DNA from: Myxococcales bacterium
GTDB taxonomy: Bacteria; Myxococcota; UBA796; SXON01
Direction: 5' to 3'
Assembly (NCBI GenBank): GCA_009692585.1
Contig: SHYX01000064.1
Location: 1-21,118, forward strand
Length of the DNA stretch: 21,118 nucleotides
Within the stretch, counting starts at the first letter, position 1; every line of letters starts with the position of its first letter. The notes under the pieces are model-generated. The model saw nothing but the letters and a program-made list of their open reading frames with translations. It had not been told where the DNA came from and searched no databases. A program made the translations under genes and the position numbers. Below are positions 1 to 9,822 of this stretch, in pieces.

Positions 1-2009
<2,009 letters not shown>

Positions 2010-2061
2010 GGTGTCTCCGAGGGCGGCAGGCTTATCCGGGTGGGCGGAATAAGGACGGGCG

Positions 2062-3744
2062 ATGTGGCAGCGCCTCGGCTGGGACCGGCTCCTGGTGCTC
2101 CTGGTGAGCCTCGGCGGGCTGTGGCCGTTTGGGTCCGGCTTGCGGCGCGGGGAGGTACCCGGTCAGCAGGAGCTGCCGATCGACGGCGGCCACGGCCTGT
2201 ACATCTACGCGCTCGTCGGCGACGCGCTCCGGGGGGTGGGGTCGCTCCTGCACACCGACGCGATGTGGTTCCCCACTGGTCGCCCGCTCCTGTTGACGGT
2301 GCAGAACGTCATCGACGCCGTCGCTGCCCAGCCCTTCCTGAGCCTCCTCGGTCCGCAGGTGGGGCTGGCCACTTTCGCCGCCCTGATCCTGGTGAGCAAC
2401 GGGCTGGCCGGCGGCTGGTTGGGGGAGCGTGTCGGCGGGCGCGGGTGGGCCGGTCCCGCCGCCGCGGTGGTGTTGGCGATGTCGCCCTACGTCTGGGGAG
2501 AGGCGCAGACGGGGCGTGTCACCCAGACGCTCCTGGCGCCGATGGCGGTGGCGCTCGGCCATGCGTGGACCGCGGTGGACGCCCGGGGGGGCGTGCGGGC
2601 GGGGGTCTGGCTGGGTGTGGCCGGGCTCGGCTACTGGTTCTACGGATTCTTCGGCGCGGTCGTCGTCGCGGCGGTGGTGTTCGGCGGCCTCTTCGAGGGC
2701 GGTGCGCCTCGTTCGCAGCGTCTCGCCGCGCTCGGAGCCGCCGCGCTGTCCAGCCTGGTGATCGCCGCCCCGTTCGCGCTCTTGTCGGCGGCCTCGTGGG
2801 GCGAGATGGCGGGGGTCGGCACCGACGCCGCGCCGATCCCCAACGCCACCCGCCTCGGCGGCGGCTTCTTCTGGATTCGGCACCCGCGGATCGTCGCCTA
2901 CATCCCGCAGTGCCTGTACCTGGTGGGGCTACTTGCCTGTGCGGGGCGGCCTCGCGGACGCGCCGTTGGGCTTGCGGTCGCGACGTTGCTGCTGTGCCTG
3001 ACCGCCGCGGGAGAGACCATCCGGGTCGCCGACATGCCGATCCCCACCCCGCTGGCGCTGATGAAGGCGCTCCCCGGCTTCGACCGGTTCTGGTGGCCCC
3101 ATCGAGCGCTCGCGGGCGCCACGGTGGCGCTGGCGGCGCTGGCGGCGGTGGCGGCGGGCCGTGGGGGGTGGGTGCGGCGCGCGGCGGGCGTGGGGCTGGC
3201 GTTGACGGTGGCGCAGGGGGTCGGCGTGCCGGGGGCGCTGAGCACCTGGCGGGTGCCGCCTCGGCCGGAGTGGGCGGACTCCCTGGCGCCTGGGGCGGTC
3301 CTGCTCTTGCCGATGCTCGACCCCGAGGTCGGCAAGGTGCGCTTTGCCGAGTGGATCCACCATCGGCGGCCGCTCGTCAACGGCATGTCGATGTGGGACG
3401 AGTACCTCTGGCCGGCGGCGTGGCGTACCTGGGCGGACAGCCAGCCGCTGGTCAAGGCGCTGCTGGATGCCGAGCGTGCGCGACCGCACGGCCGCAAGAA
3501 ACCGAACCCCCACGATCCGCCTCCCGTCGAGCTTGCGGAGCTGCCGGTGTCGCTGCCGGTGTCGCTGCCGGCTGACGCCGTGGCAAGGCTGGCGCAGGCC
3601 GGAGTCGGCACCATCGTGGCCGAGGTGCCCCGTACGCCGATCCTTTCGGTGGCGCTGCTGCGCGAGCGTCTCGGTGAGCCGACGTGCGACGGGCGGGGAC
3701 GCACGTGCTGGTGGGTGCTCACCCCCGGACCGCCTCCACCTTGA
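2062..3744 (+). CDS. Polytopic membrane protein, possibly GT-C glycosyltransferase-like
   Basis: 560-residue integral membrane protein of unknown function. There are roughly ten hydrophobic segments: one near residues 8-23, then several between about 85 and 390. A soluble C-terminal tail of about 150 residues follows. The first extracytoplasmic loop carries DGGHGLYIY and [14 protein letters not shown]. That layout (helix, acidic loop, helix bundle, C-terminal soluble domain) resembles GT-C-fold lipid-linked sugar transferases and YfhO-type proteins, but no diagnostic motif is clear, so the role is inference. Start ATG at 2062 has AAGGA-like sequence just upstream. Its 3' end overlaps the convergent helicase gene by 26 bp. 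The tail contains [10 protein letters not shown], encoded by a perfect 12-bp tandem repeat. Confidence 0.75.
   Translation: MWQRLGWDRLLVLLVSLGGLWPFGSGLRRGEVPGQQELPIDGGHGLYIYALVGDALRGVGSLLHTDAMWFPTGRPLLLTVQNVIDAVAAQPFLSLLGPQVGLATFAALILVSNGLAGGWLGERVGGRGWAGPAAAVVLAMSPYVWGEAQTGRVTQTLLAPMAVALGHAWTAVDARGGVRAGVWLGVAGLGYWFYGFFGAVVVAAVVFGGLFEGGAPRSQRLAALGAAALSSLVIAAPFALLSAASWGEMAGVGTDAAPIPNATRLGGGFFWIRHPRIVAYIPQCLYLVGLLACAGRPRGRAVGLAVATLLLCLTAAGETIRVADMPIPTPLALMKALPGFDRFWWPHRALAGATVALAALAAVAAGRGGWVRRAAGVGLALTVAQGVGVPGALSTWRVPPRPEWADSLAPGAVLLLPMLDPEVGKVRFAEWIHHRRPLVNGMSMWDEYLWPAAWRTWADSQPLVKALLDAERARPHGRKKPNPHDPPPVELAELPVSLPVSLPADAVARLAQAGVGTIVAEVPRTPILSVALLRERLGEPTCDGRGRTCWWVLTPGPPPP
3541..3570 (+). 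repeat. 12-bp tandem repeat inside the membrane-protein gene
   Basis: CTGCCGGTGTCG occurs twice in tandem and is followed by a partial third copy (CTGCCG). It encodes Leu-Pro-Val-Ser units. Copy-number change would keep the frame. It is a small slippage-prone tract and no function is implied. Confidence 0.8.
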
Positions 3745-5119
3745 ACCGGGTGCCCTTGATGCGGCCGTCGCGAAGCGCCAACAGCGCCCGCTCGGCGATC
3801 GTTTCACTCACCGCCACGTACGCGAAGCGGTCGTGGATCTCGATCTTGCCGATCTCCGCGCCCGGTAGCCCCCCGCCGCCCTTTTCGGGAGGGCCGGTGA
3901 GGGCGCCGAGGATGTCGCCCGGCCGAAGTTTGTTCTTCCGACCTCCACCGATGAACAGCGTCGTCATGCGCGCGACCGGCGGGGCCGTGGTGACCCCTTC
4001 GGGGAGCGGTTCCAACGGAATGTCGAGCCCCAGCTCCGCGGCGATCCGGCCGAGGCGCTCGCGCTCCCGCGACGAGACCAAGGTGATCGCCAGACCCGGC
4101 TGCCCAGCCCGCCCGGTTCGGCCGGTTCGGTGGACGTAGGCGTCCGCTTTGGCGGGCAGCTCGTAGTTGACGACCAGATCGAGACCCGCGACGTCGATCC
4201 CCCGGGCGGCCACATCGGTCGCGACCAGAATACGCACACTCCCGTTGCGCAGCCGCGCCATGACCCGGTCGCGATCGACCTGATCGAGGTCGCCGTGCAG
4301 CTCACCGACGCTGAATCCAGCCTCGGCCAAGGTGCCGGCGACACGCTTCACCGACTCCTTGAAGTTGCCGAACACGATCGCCGAGCCGGGCTGGCGCGCG
4401 GAGAGTACGGCGAGCAGCGCGTCGCCGCGTCCCTCGGCCTCCGCGACGTGCGCGAGGTGGCGGATTTCCAGGGGCTCACCCGTCACCGTCACCCGCACCG
4501 GATCCCGCTGCCAGCGAGCGCTCATCGCGGCGATCGAGACCGGGAAGGTCGCCGAGAAGAACACCGTCTGGCGGTCGTCGGGCAGCCCCTCCAGGATGCG
4601 CTCGACCTGGTCCTGGAAGCCGAGATCCAACATGCGGTCGGCCTCGTCGAGGACCACCATCCTGATTCGAGCGGAGCTCATCACCCCGCGTTGCAGCAGG
4701 TCGAGGCAGCGCCCCGGCGTTCCGACCACGATGTGCACGCCCTGCTCGAGCGACTGTCGCTGCGACCACCCCTGCTGCCCGCCGCAGACCTCGAGGATGC
4801 GCACCCCAGCCAGTCCCTTGGCGGCCTTGCGCAGCTCGGCGGTGACCTGGGTGGCCAGCTCGCGGGTGGGGCACAAGACCAGGGCCTGCAGACCGCGGTC
4901 GCGATGGTCCGGCTCGAGGCCGTGGAGGAGCGGGAGGCCGTACGCGAAGGTCTTCCCGCTCCCGGTTTGCGACTGACCCAGCAGATCGTGCCCTTGCACG
5001 AGGATCGGGACGCACCGGGCCTGGATCGGCGTCGGCACCGTGAGGCCCATGGCCGCCACGGCGGCCTTGAGCGCGTGGTTGAGCGGCAGCTCGGCGAAGG
5101 TGAGGGCGCTGTCGGACAT
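3719..5119 (-). CDS. dbpA: ATP-dependent RNA helicase DbpA
   Basis: 466-residue DEAD-box RNA helicase. In the known family, DbpA acts in 50S ribosome assembly by binding hairpin 92 of 23S rRNA and unwinding nearby helices. Motifs seen in order: Q motif region (PTPIQ, residues 29-33), Walker A SQTGSGKT (50-57), PTRELA, TPGR, DEAD (158-161), SAT, ATDVAARGID, and HRTGRTGR. The last 75 residues form the DbpA-type RNA-binding domain (TTLFIGGGRKNKLRPGDILG, then IGKIEIHDRFAYVAV), which separates DbpA from other DEAD-box proteins. Length matches the family (about 460). Start ATG at 5119 is chosen because it begins directly before the Q-motif region. An in-frame extension upstream to 5326 has non-family sequence and overlaps the divergent VF530 gene. 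It is convergent with the upstream-coordinate membrane-protein gene. Confidence 0.95.
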   Translation of the reverse strand: MSDSALTFAELPLNHALKAAVAAMGLTVPTPIQARCVPILVQGHDLLGQSQTGSGKTFAYGLPLLHGLEPDHRDRGLQALVLCPTRELATQVTAELRKAAKGLAGVRILEVCGGQQGWSQRQSLEQGVHIVVGTPGRCLDLLQRGVMSSARIRMVVLDEADRMLDLGFQDQVERILEGLPDDRQTVFFSATFPVSIAAMSARWQRDPVRVTVTGEPLEIRHLAHVAEAEGRGDALLAVLSARQPGSAIVFGNFKESVKRVAGTLAEAGFSVGELHGDLDQVDRDRVMARLRNGSVRILVATDVAARGIDVAGLDLVVNYELPAKADAYVHRTGRTGRAGQPGLAITLVSSRERERLGRIAAELGLDIPLEPLPEGVTTAPPVARMTTLFIGGGRKNKLRPGDILGALTGPPEKGGGGLPGAEIGKIEIHDRFAYVAVSETIAERALLALRDGRIKGTRFKVEAVRG

Positions 5120-5141
5120 GGCGAGCGGATAACCGAGCCGG

Positions 5142-5417
5142 GTGGAACAACCCCCGACACCGACTCGAACACCACCGAAGGACCCTCTGCACGGCATCAC
5201 CCTGGCCGTCATCCTGGACGAGTTGGTCGCGGCCCATGGCTGGGCGGAGCTGCACCAGCAGCTCCGGTTCGCATGTTTTTTCAACGAACCCAGCGTGGCG
5301 TCCAGCCTCACGTTCTTGCGACGCACGCCGTGGGCGCGAGAGAAGGTGGAGAGCTTCTACCGGTTCCACCTTCGGGAATTGAAGCGGCGGGGACGGTTGG
5401 GGGAGTCCGCGGGCTAA
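5142..5417 (+). CDS. VF530 family (DUF2132) small DNA-binding protein
   Basis: 91-residue protein matching the VF530/DUF2132 family, a small helical fold with double-stranded DNA-binding activity known from Vibrio fischeri VF530. Family signatures seen: KDPLHGITLAVILDELV near residues 13-27, the HGW segment, CFFNEPSVASSLTFLR, and RRTPWAREKVESFY. After a Pro/Thr-rich N-terminal extension the domain covers almost the whole chain. Start GTG at 5142 has only a weak ribosome site, and no in-frame ATG lies between it and the domain. It is divergent from dbpA with just 22 bp between start codons, so any promoters must overlap the other gene's leader. Its stop overlaps the PIN-domain remnant on the other strand. 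The cellular role is unknown. Confidence 0.85.
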   Translation: MEQPPTPTRTPPKDPLHGITLAVILDELVAAHGWAELHQQLRFACFFNEPSVASSLTFLRRTPWAREKVESFYRFHLRELKRRGRLGESAG

Positions 5418-5548
5418 TCGTGCCCGTCTTCGATTGCGAGTCCGGCAACCGGCTCGAAGACCGCGACGTTGTGCGTGATGATCGTCAGACCGAACCGCGC
5501 GGCCACGGCGGCGATCATTCCGTCCGCGAACGGGAGTGTGGGTCGCGA
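5414..5548 (-). pseudogene. 3' remnant of a PIN-domain (VapC-like) toxin gene
   Basis: About 44 C-terminal residues of a PIN-domain nuclease of the VapC/FitB type are readable on the minus strand, ending with TAG at 5414-5416. Seen: LPFADGMIAAVAARFG, then TIITHNVAVFEP and AGLAIEDGHD. This matches the usual VapC end, in which a conserved Asp precedes the Ile-Ala-Ala helix and a T-x-N-x-x-x-F segment follows. The first two thirds of a normal PIN protein (about 130 residues), including the N-terminal catalytic Asp, are missing. Upstream of about 5550 the frame becomes meaningless and the opposite strand becomes coding. No VapB-like antitoxin gene is visible. It cannot encode an active nuclease. 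Confidence 0.7.
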
Positions 5549-5581
5549 GTGCGATACCGTCGGGGTCGATGCGCCACCGCC

Positions 5582-6250
5582 GTGCCACTTTGGGGTGGAT
5601 CTGCGGCCTGGGACACGACGGGCGAACGATTTGTGGTCGTGGGCCGCGTGCTGGACGGTACGCGCAGTCAGCGGGCATCGAGTTCGATCCGCGCGTTCGA
5701 TCCGAGGTCACCTGGCAGCGGGCTGATGTCCCTCGACAGCCTCGCCAGCCAGACGGGGACGATTCTCCAACTGGGGGATGCGGTCTGTGAGGGCGGCGTG
5801 TTCTGGCATATGTCGGTCAATCCGGAGACCTGCGACGACGACGTGGCCGAAGATGCCGAGGCCTGCGTTGTGCCGTGGACGGCCGATGGCCTGGAGCACG
5901 ACTTCGGCTGCACCGCCGACCCGGCATGCGAATTTGGCGAGAGGCAACACTACGTCAGCGATAGCATCAGCCCGATATGGGAGGCTGCATCCTGGTTCGA
6001 TCCCAGCGCGGGCACACTCTGGCTCGCCGGCGGCACGACCGGTTGCGGTGATGGCACGGGCGACGACATGAGCGGGGCGGACTTGTACGTTGTCGATCCG
6101 ACCGCTCCGCACACGCTCAACGCGGTCAACCTGCCCGGTCTGACTGCCACGTCGGTGGACGTCAGCCACAACCAGATCCATACGGTTTCGGGCACGAACT
6201 CCGACGCGGGGATGGGCCCTCCCGACGGTCGAGCGAAGGTGATCGAGTAG
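5582..6250 (+). pseudogene. 3' fragment of a secreted Kelch/propeller-like protein gene
   Basis: This frame has convincing coding character (WGGSAAWDTTGERFVVVG, then WFDPSAGTLWLAGG and LYVVDPTAP), with six Cys in short acidic segments such as ETCDDD and FGCTADPACEF. The repeated hydrophobic-Asp-Gly strands suggest a beta-propeller surface protein. There is no signal peptide and no ribosome site at the first usable start (GTG 5582; ATG 5726 is next). The coding signal begins abruptly next to the PIN-domain remnant, so I read it as the 3' end of a larger gene whose 5' part was lost. It could still be expressed as a 174-222 residue protein. It stops 6 bp before the convergent PilZ gene. Confidence 0.55.
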
Positions 6251-6256
6251 GTCCGA

Positions 6257-7093
6257 TCAAGCCTCCGCCGTCGACCGGTCCGCGCCGTGGGCCCGCGCGT
6301 CGGCAGCGCGCTCGTCGTCCACGTCGACCTCCACACAGAGCGCGTCGAACTCTTCGTCCAGCATGACGATCGCCGCATCATCGAGCACCGGAAAGCCGCC
6401 CGAGAGGAATTCCCAGAGCTCGTCGCGACGCGCCGCGTCGAGGTCCAGAAACTCCACCCCCATCCCGATGCCCAGCGCCCGTTCCCGCACGACGCGGCGC
6501 ACGACGCAGCGCAGCTCGAACTGGCCGCCGCCGGTCGGATGGACGATGGCCAGACCGAGCGTCTCCCCCACCGCACGCAGCACATCCGCCACCAGGAACA
6601 TGCCCCCCTTGGAGACGTCGCGGCTCGCGAAGGGGAGCAGGTCCGCCGCCGCCGGGGTGTGCACCTCGAACACCGCCTGCACGCGCTCGAAGCCGCGACG
6701 GGCGGGAACCGTCGGGACGGCCCTTGCCGTCGCGACGACCGGACCCCGTGCCCCCTCTTCCCCTCCGGGAACGGTCCGCACGAAGCGCTCCCAGCGTGCC
6801 ATCAGCTCCGGCGCGTTGCCGTGGAACTGCACGCTCACCCCCGGCGGTGTCTCCCCTCCCGGTCGCACCGCCCGCAGCGTGACGCCCGAAAACGACGTTG
6901 GCGCGGTGTCCCCCGGGAGAATCGTCCGAAACTGGACGAGGCAGCGCTCGGGGGGCGGCGAGTCGGTGAGCACCCGGAGCCCGCCGCGGCTGATGTCCTC
7001 GGTCACCACCGCGAGCTCCCGGCGTCCGACCACCAACGTCGCCTGGAGCCGCACCCGAACGCGGCTGTGCCTCCGGCCCTGTTCGATCGACAT
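6257..7093 (-). CDS. Protein with two tandem PilZ domains
   Basis: 278-residue cytoplasmic protein with two PilZ domains, the family that binds cyclic di-GMP. Domain 1 (about residues 5-105) has RRHSR followed by DISRGGLRV. Domain 2 (about 135-245) has RGFER followed by DVSKGGMFL and a later VEFLDL segment. Both retain the R-x-x-x-R and D-x-S-x-x-G elements that contact the ligand, so both could bind. No output domain is attached, and a short acidic tail (VDVDDERAADARAHG) ends the chain. Start ATG at 7093 is chosen because AGGAG sits 6 bp upstream. An in-frame ATG 21 bp earlier lacks such a site. Motility or surface-attachment control is typical for such proteins, but the target is unknown. 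Confidence 0.9.
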   Translation of the reverse strand: MSIEQGRRHSRVRVRLQATLVVGRRELAVVTEDISRGGLRVLTDSPPPERCLVQFRTILPGDTAPTSFSGVTLRAVRPGGETPPGVSVQFHGNAPELMARWERFVRTVPGGEEGARGPVVATARAVPTVPARRGFERVQAVFEVHTPAAADLLPFASRDVSKGGMFLVADVLRAVGETLGLAIVHPTGGGQFELRCVVRRVVRERALGIGMGVEFLDLDAARRDELWEFLSGGFPVLDDAAIVMLDEEFDALCVEVDVDDERAADARAHGADRSTAEA

Positions 7094-7215
7094 GTGGAAC
7101 TCCTGGGCACCCATCGGCCGCAGGCGACCGGGGTGAAGGGCAAGCAGCAGATGCCCGCCAACGGCCGGCGGTTCCGCCGTCGAGAAGATACGCGCTCCCG
7201 CAACCCCGGAATTAC

Positions 7216-9147
7216 GTGCGCATCCTCCCGTTCTGCCTCATCGTGCTCCTGGCGGCCTGCTCCGACTACAACCTCAACGGCAAGGCCGAGGGCAACGGCG
7301 ACGGGGAGCACGACTCGGCGTGGGACGGCGAGGACGACGGGGACGACGGCGGCTACCCCGAAGATACCGACCCCGACGTGTGCGAGGGGCGCTCGTTCCC
7401 CGGCAAGTCGGTCCGACAGAACGACGAGTGTGACGTCGAGGCCGCCCCCGTCGGCAGCTTCACGCCGGTGGTGGAGTGGAAGAAGGACACCTTCGCCAAC
7501 GCGCCGGGCTCCAACCAGATCATGATGATGCCGGCCGTGGGCTCGCTCAGCGACGACGACGGGGACGGGGATGCCGACGAAAACGACGTCCCCGACGTGG
7601 TGGTCGTCACCTACGGCTCGACCGACGTGGTGCGCGTCGTCAGTGGCGATGGTTCGGGCACCGAGCTGCTCACCATCCAGGGCAGCGGCGTCCAGGGGCA
7701 GGGTGGCGTGGCGCTCGGCGACCTCGACAACGACGGCTGGACCGACATCGTCTTTGCCACCAACAGCCAGACCCTCGTGGCCTACGACCACAACGGCGCG
7801 CGCATGTGGACCAGCGCCAGCTTGTCCGGCTCGATGTACGGCATCAGCGACAACCCCGCGATCGCCGATCTCAACGGCGACGGCGAGCCAGAGGTCATCT
7901 GCGGCTCGGCCATCGTCAGCAACACCGGCGCCACGTTGGGGCAGGGGCGCGCCGGGATGGGCGGCGTCAACGGCAACAACGTGGGCACCACCTCGTTCGC
8001 CTACGACATCGACAACGACGGCGATCAGGAGGTGGTCGTCGGCAACGCGCTCTACAAGCGCAATGGCAGCGCCATCTGGACCAACGGCCAGGAGGACGGC
8101 TACCCGGCGGTCGGCAACTTCGACGGCGACGACAAGGGTGAGATCGTCGTGAGCACCGGCGGTCGCATCCGGTTGCAGGATGACGATGGCACCGTGCTCT
8201 GCACCGCGCGGATCCCGGGTGCGGATTCCGCCTACTACGGGGGTCCGCCCACCGTCGCGGACTTCGACGGCGACGGGGAGGCCGAGTTTGCGGCGGCCGC
8301 GGGCAGCCGGTACTCGGTCTTCGAGAAGGACTGCTCGGTCAAGTGGCAGGCGGTGACCCAGGATGCGTCGAGCGGCAACACCGGCAGCGCGGTCTTCGAC
8401 TTCGAGGGCGACGGCATCGCGGAGGCGGTCTACGCCGACGAGACGCGGCTGTGGGTCTTTGCTGGTCCCGATGGCAGCGTGAAGTTGGAGAGCACCGAGC
8501 ACAGCAACGCCACCTGGCTGGAGTATCCGGCCATCGCCGACGTCGACGCCGACGGGCAGGCCGAGATCATCGTGGCGAACACCAGCGGGCATAGCGGCTT
8601 CTACGTCTTTGGCGATGCCGACGGCTCGTGGCGCTCGGCGCGTCCGGTGTGGAATCAGCACGCCTATTCCATCACCAACGTCAACGATGACGGCAGCATC
8701 CCCGCCAGCCCGGCGCGAAACCTGGAGACCTACAACAACTTCCGCTCGGGCGACATCTACGCGGGCTCCGACGGCTACACCCTCCCCGATCTCACCGCCA
8801 CCGTCGAGGGTGTGTGCCTCGACGAGTGCGATGACGGCGCGCTCATCGCCTGGGTCTCCGTCGCCAATCGTGGCTACGAGGACATCACCCAGGACTTCGT
8901 GGTCAGCCTCATCGCGGTGGACGACGATGGCAACGTCTCGACCGTCGGGTCGACCGAGGTCACCGACACCGTCCCGGCCGGCGAGTCCCTCGATTCCTTC
9001 GAGTACCGCGTGGAGTCAGGCGCCCGGATGATCGCCACCCTCACGGCCGAGGTCGACGGCGGTGACGGCGGTACCGACCAGGTGGTGAGTGAGTGTCTCG
9101 AAGACAACAACGAGGATGAGTGGAAGGAGAACCTCTGCACGGACTGA
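7216..9147 (+). CDS. FG-GAP/VCBS beta-propeller lipoprotein
   Basis: 643-residue exported lipoprotein. The signal peptide ends in the lipobox LAAC with Cys15 as the lipidation site, and an acidic Gly/Asp-rich spacer follows. The body carries at least seven calcium-loop repeats of the FG-GAP/VCBS type, for example DLDNDGWTDIVF (170-181), DLNGDGEPEVIC (219-230), DIDNDGDQEVVV, DFDGDGEAEFAA and DVDADGQAEIIV (442-453), consistent with a seven-bladed propeller. After WNQHAYSITNVNDDG (about 480) comes a C-terminal CARDB-like Ig-fold segment beginning LPDLTATVEG. This architecture is common in secreted proteins of Myxococcota and suggests calcium-dependent adhesion or matrix binding, but the ligand is unknown. 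Start is GTG at 7216 with GGA 5 bp upstream. It is divergent from the PilZ gene across 122 bp. Confidence 0.88.
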   Translation: MRILPFCLIVLLAACSDYNLNGKAEGNGDGEHDSAWDGEDDGDDGGYPEDTDPDVCEGRSFPGKSVRQNDECDVEAAPVGSFTPVVEWKKDTFANAPGSNQIMMMPAVGSLSDDDGDGDADENDVPDVVVVTYGSTDVVRVVSGDGSGTELLTIQGSGVQGQGGVALGDLDNDGWTDIVFATNSQTLVAYDHNGARMWTSASLSGSMYGISDNPAIADLNGDGEPEVICGSAIVSNTGATLGQGRAGMGGVNGNNVGTTSFAYDIDNDGDQEVVVGNALYKRNGSAIWTNGQEDGYPAVGNFDGDDKGEIVVSTGGRIRLQDDDGTVLCTARIPGADSAYYGGPPTVADFDGDGEAEFAAAAGSRYSVFEKDCSVKWQAVTQDASSGNTGSAVFDFEGDGIAEAVYADETRLWVFAGPDGSVKLESTEHSNATWLEYPAIADVDADGQAEIIVANTSGHSGFYVFGDADGSWRSARPVWNQHAYSITNVNDDGSIPASPARNLETYNNFRSGDIYAGSDGYTLPDLTATVEGVCLDECDDGALIAWVSVANRGYEDITQDFVVSLIAVDDDGNVSTVGSTEVTDTVPAGESLDSFEYRVESGARMIATLTAEVDGGDGGTDQVVSECLEDNNEDEWKENLCTD

Positions 9148-9190
9148 ACGCACCGCCGGGCCTCGTCGATGGACACGCAGCTGCGCCCCT

Positions 9191-9334
9191 CTACCCCCCC
9201 TTCCGCTTGCGCCACCACGCACGCACGTCGGCGACGATGCCCTTGTAACAGAAGTAGAAGATGATGGCGTTCGCCAGGGCGAAGAAGAACCACTCCGTGG
9301 CGTGCCACGGCGCCATCGCCTGGGGATGCATCAT
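9191..9334 (-). CDS. 47-residue single-pass membrane protein
   Basis: Very small membrane protein at the end of the five-gene unit. One hydrophobic helix (about residues 15-31, FFFALANAIIFYFCYKG) is followed by a strongly basic end (WWRKRKGG), so the C-terminus should lie in the cytoplasm. The start ATG overlaps the stop of the gene before it as ATGA, which supports translation by coupling and makes it a credible gene despite its size. Its size and topology resemble small accessory subunits of membrane complexes. No family is recognised. A partnership with the preceding four-helix protein is inferred only from the overlap. Confidence 0.65.
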   Translation of the reverse strand: MMHPQAMAPWHATEWFFFALANAIIFYFCYKGIVADVRAWWRKRKGG

Positions 9335-9822
9335 CGGCCCGCCAGCGTGCCGAGCACCAGGACCGCGGTGAACAGGGTGGCGTTGAACGCAAGCTGCCGG
9401 CTGACCCGCCCCGCCGTCGCCTCGTACGCGGCCGGGTCGACCACATGGCCCTCCTTGTCGAGCGTACGCGCCGGATCCAGCGTCCAGATCTCGAGGTGGA
9501 CGTAGCTGACCCAGCCGATGAAAATCAGCGCCAGCCGCGCCGAGAGCATGCTGTGTTCGGTGGTGTCCCAGTGCGCTGCGAGGCTGGCCGGCAGCGAAAC
9601 GCCCGGATTCTGACCAAGGGCGTGCAGGTACAGCTCGCTGGGGATGAAGGCGCCGAGCGACAGGCCGAACCCCGCGCCGAACGAGCGGTAGACGCGCAGG
9701 AGGTCTTCGGTCCGCACGTGTGGGGTGGACCAGCGAAAGAGCAGCAGGATGGCGAAGAGCAACAACCCTCCGCCGTAGACCGCGGCCGCCACCCCGTTGA
9801 CGACGTGCATCACCTCGATCAC
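9331..9822 (-). CDS. Four-helix membrane protein with several histidines
   Basis: 163-residue integral membrane protein with four predicted helices (about residues 8-29, 48-68, 92-112 and 143-161). His6, His67, His84, His90 and His109 lie in or near the membrane segments, which would suit heme or metal binding, but no family motif confirms this. Start GTG at 9820-9822 overlaps the preceding stop as GTGA, with GGAG 8 bp upstream. An in-frame ATG at 9810 is an alternative. It is followed by the 47-residue membrane protein with ATGA overlap. Not recognised; the metal or heme idea is speculation. Confidence 0.75.
   Translation of the reverse strand: MIEVMHVVNGVAAAVYGGGLLLFAILLLFRWSTPHVRTEDLLRVYRSFGAGFGLSLGAFIPSELYLHALGQNPGVSLPASLAAHWDTTEHSMLSARLALIFIGWVSYVHLEIWTLDPARTLDKEGHVVDPAAYEATAGRVSRQLAFNATLFTAVLVLGTLAGR

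Noticed and set aside
5120..5326. A 69-residue N-terminal extension of DbpA
   Set aside because: Family members start near the Q motif; the extension overlaps the VF530 gene on the other strand and has no family similarity.
4130..5580. The 5' part of the long plus-strand open frame that ends at 6250
   Set aside because: It is antisense to dbpA and to the PIN remnant with no protein-like sequence. Only the part after about 5580 looks coding.
9148..9190. Terminator between the convergent FG-GAP and five-gene units
   Set aside because: No hairpin with a T run is visible in the 43 bp.
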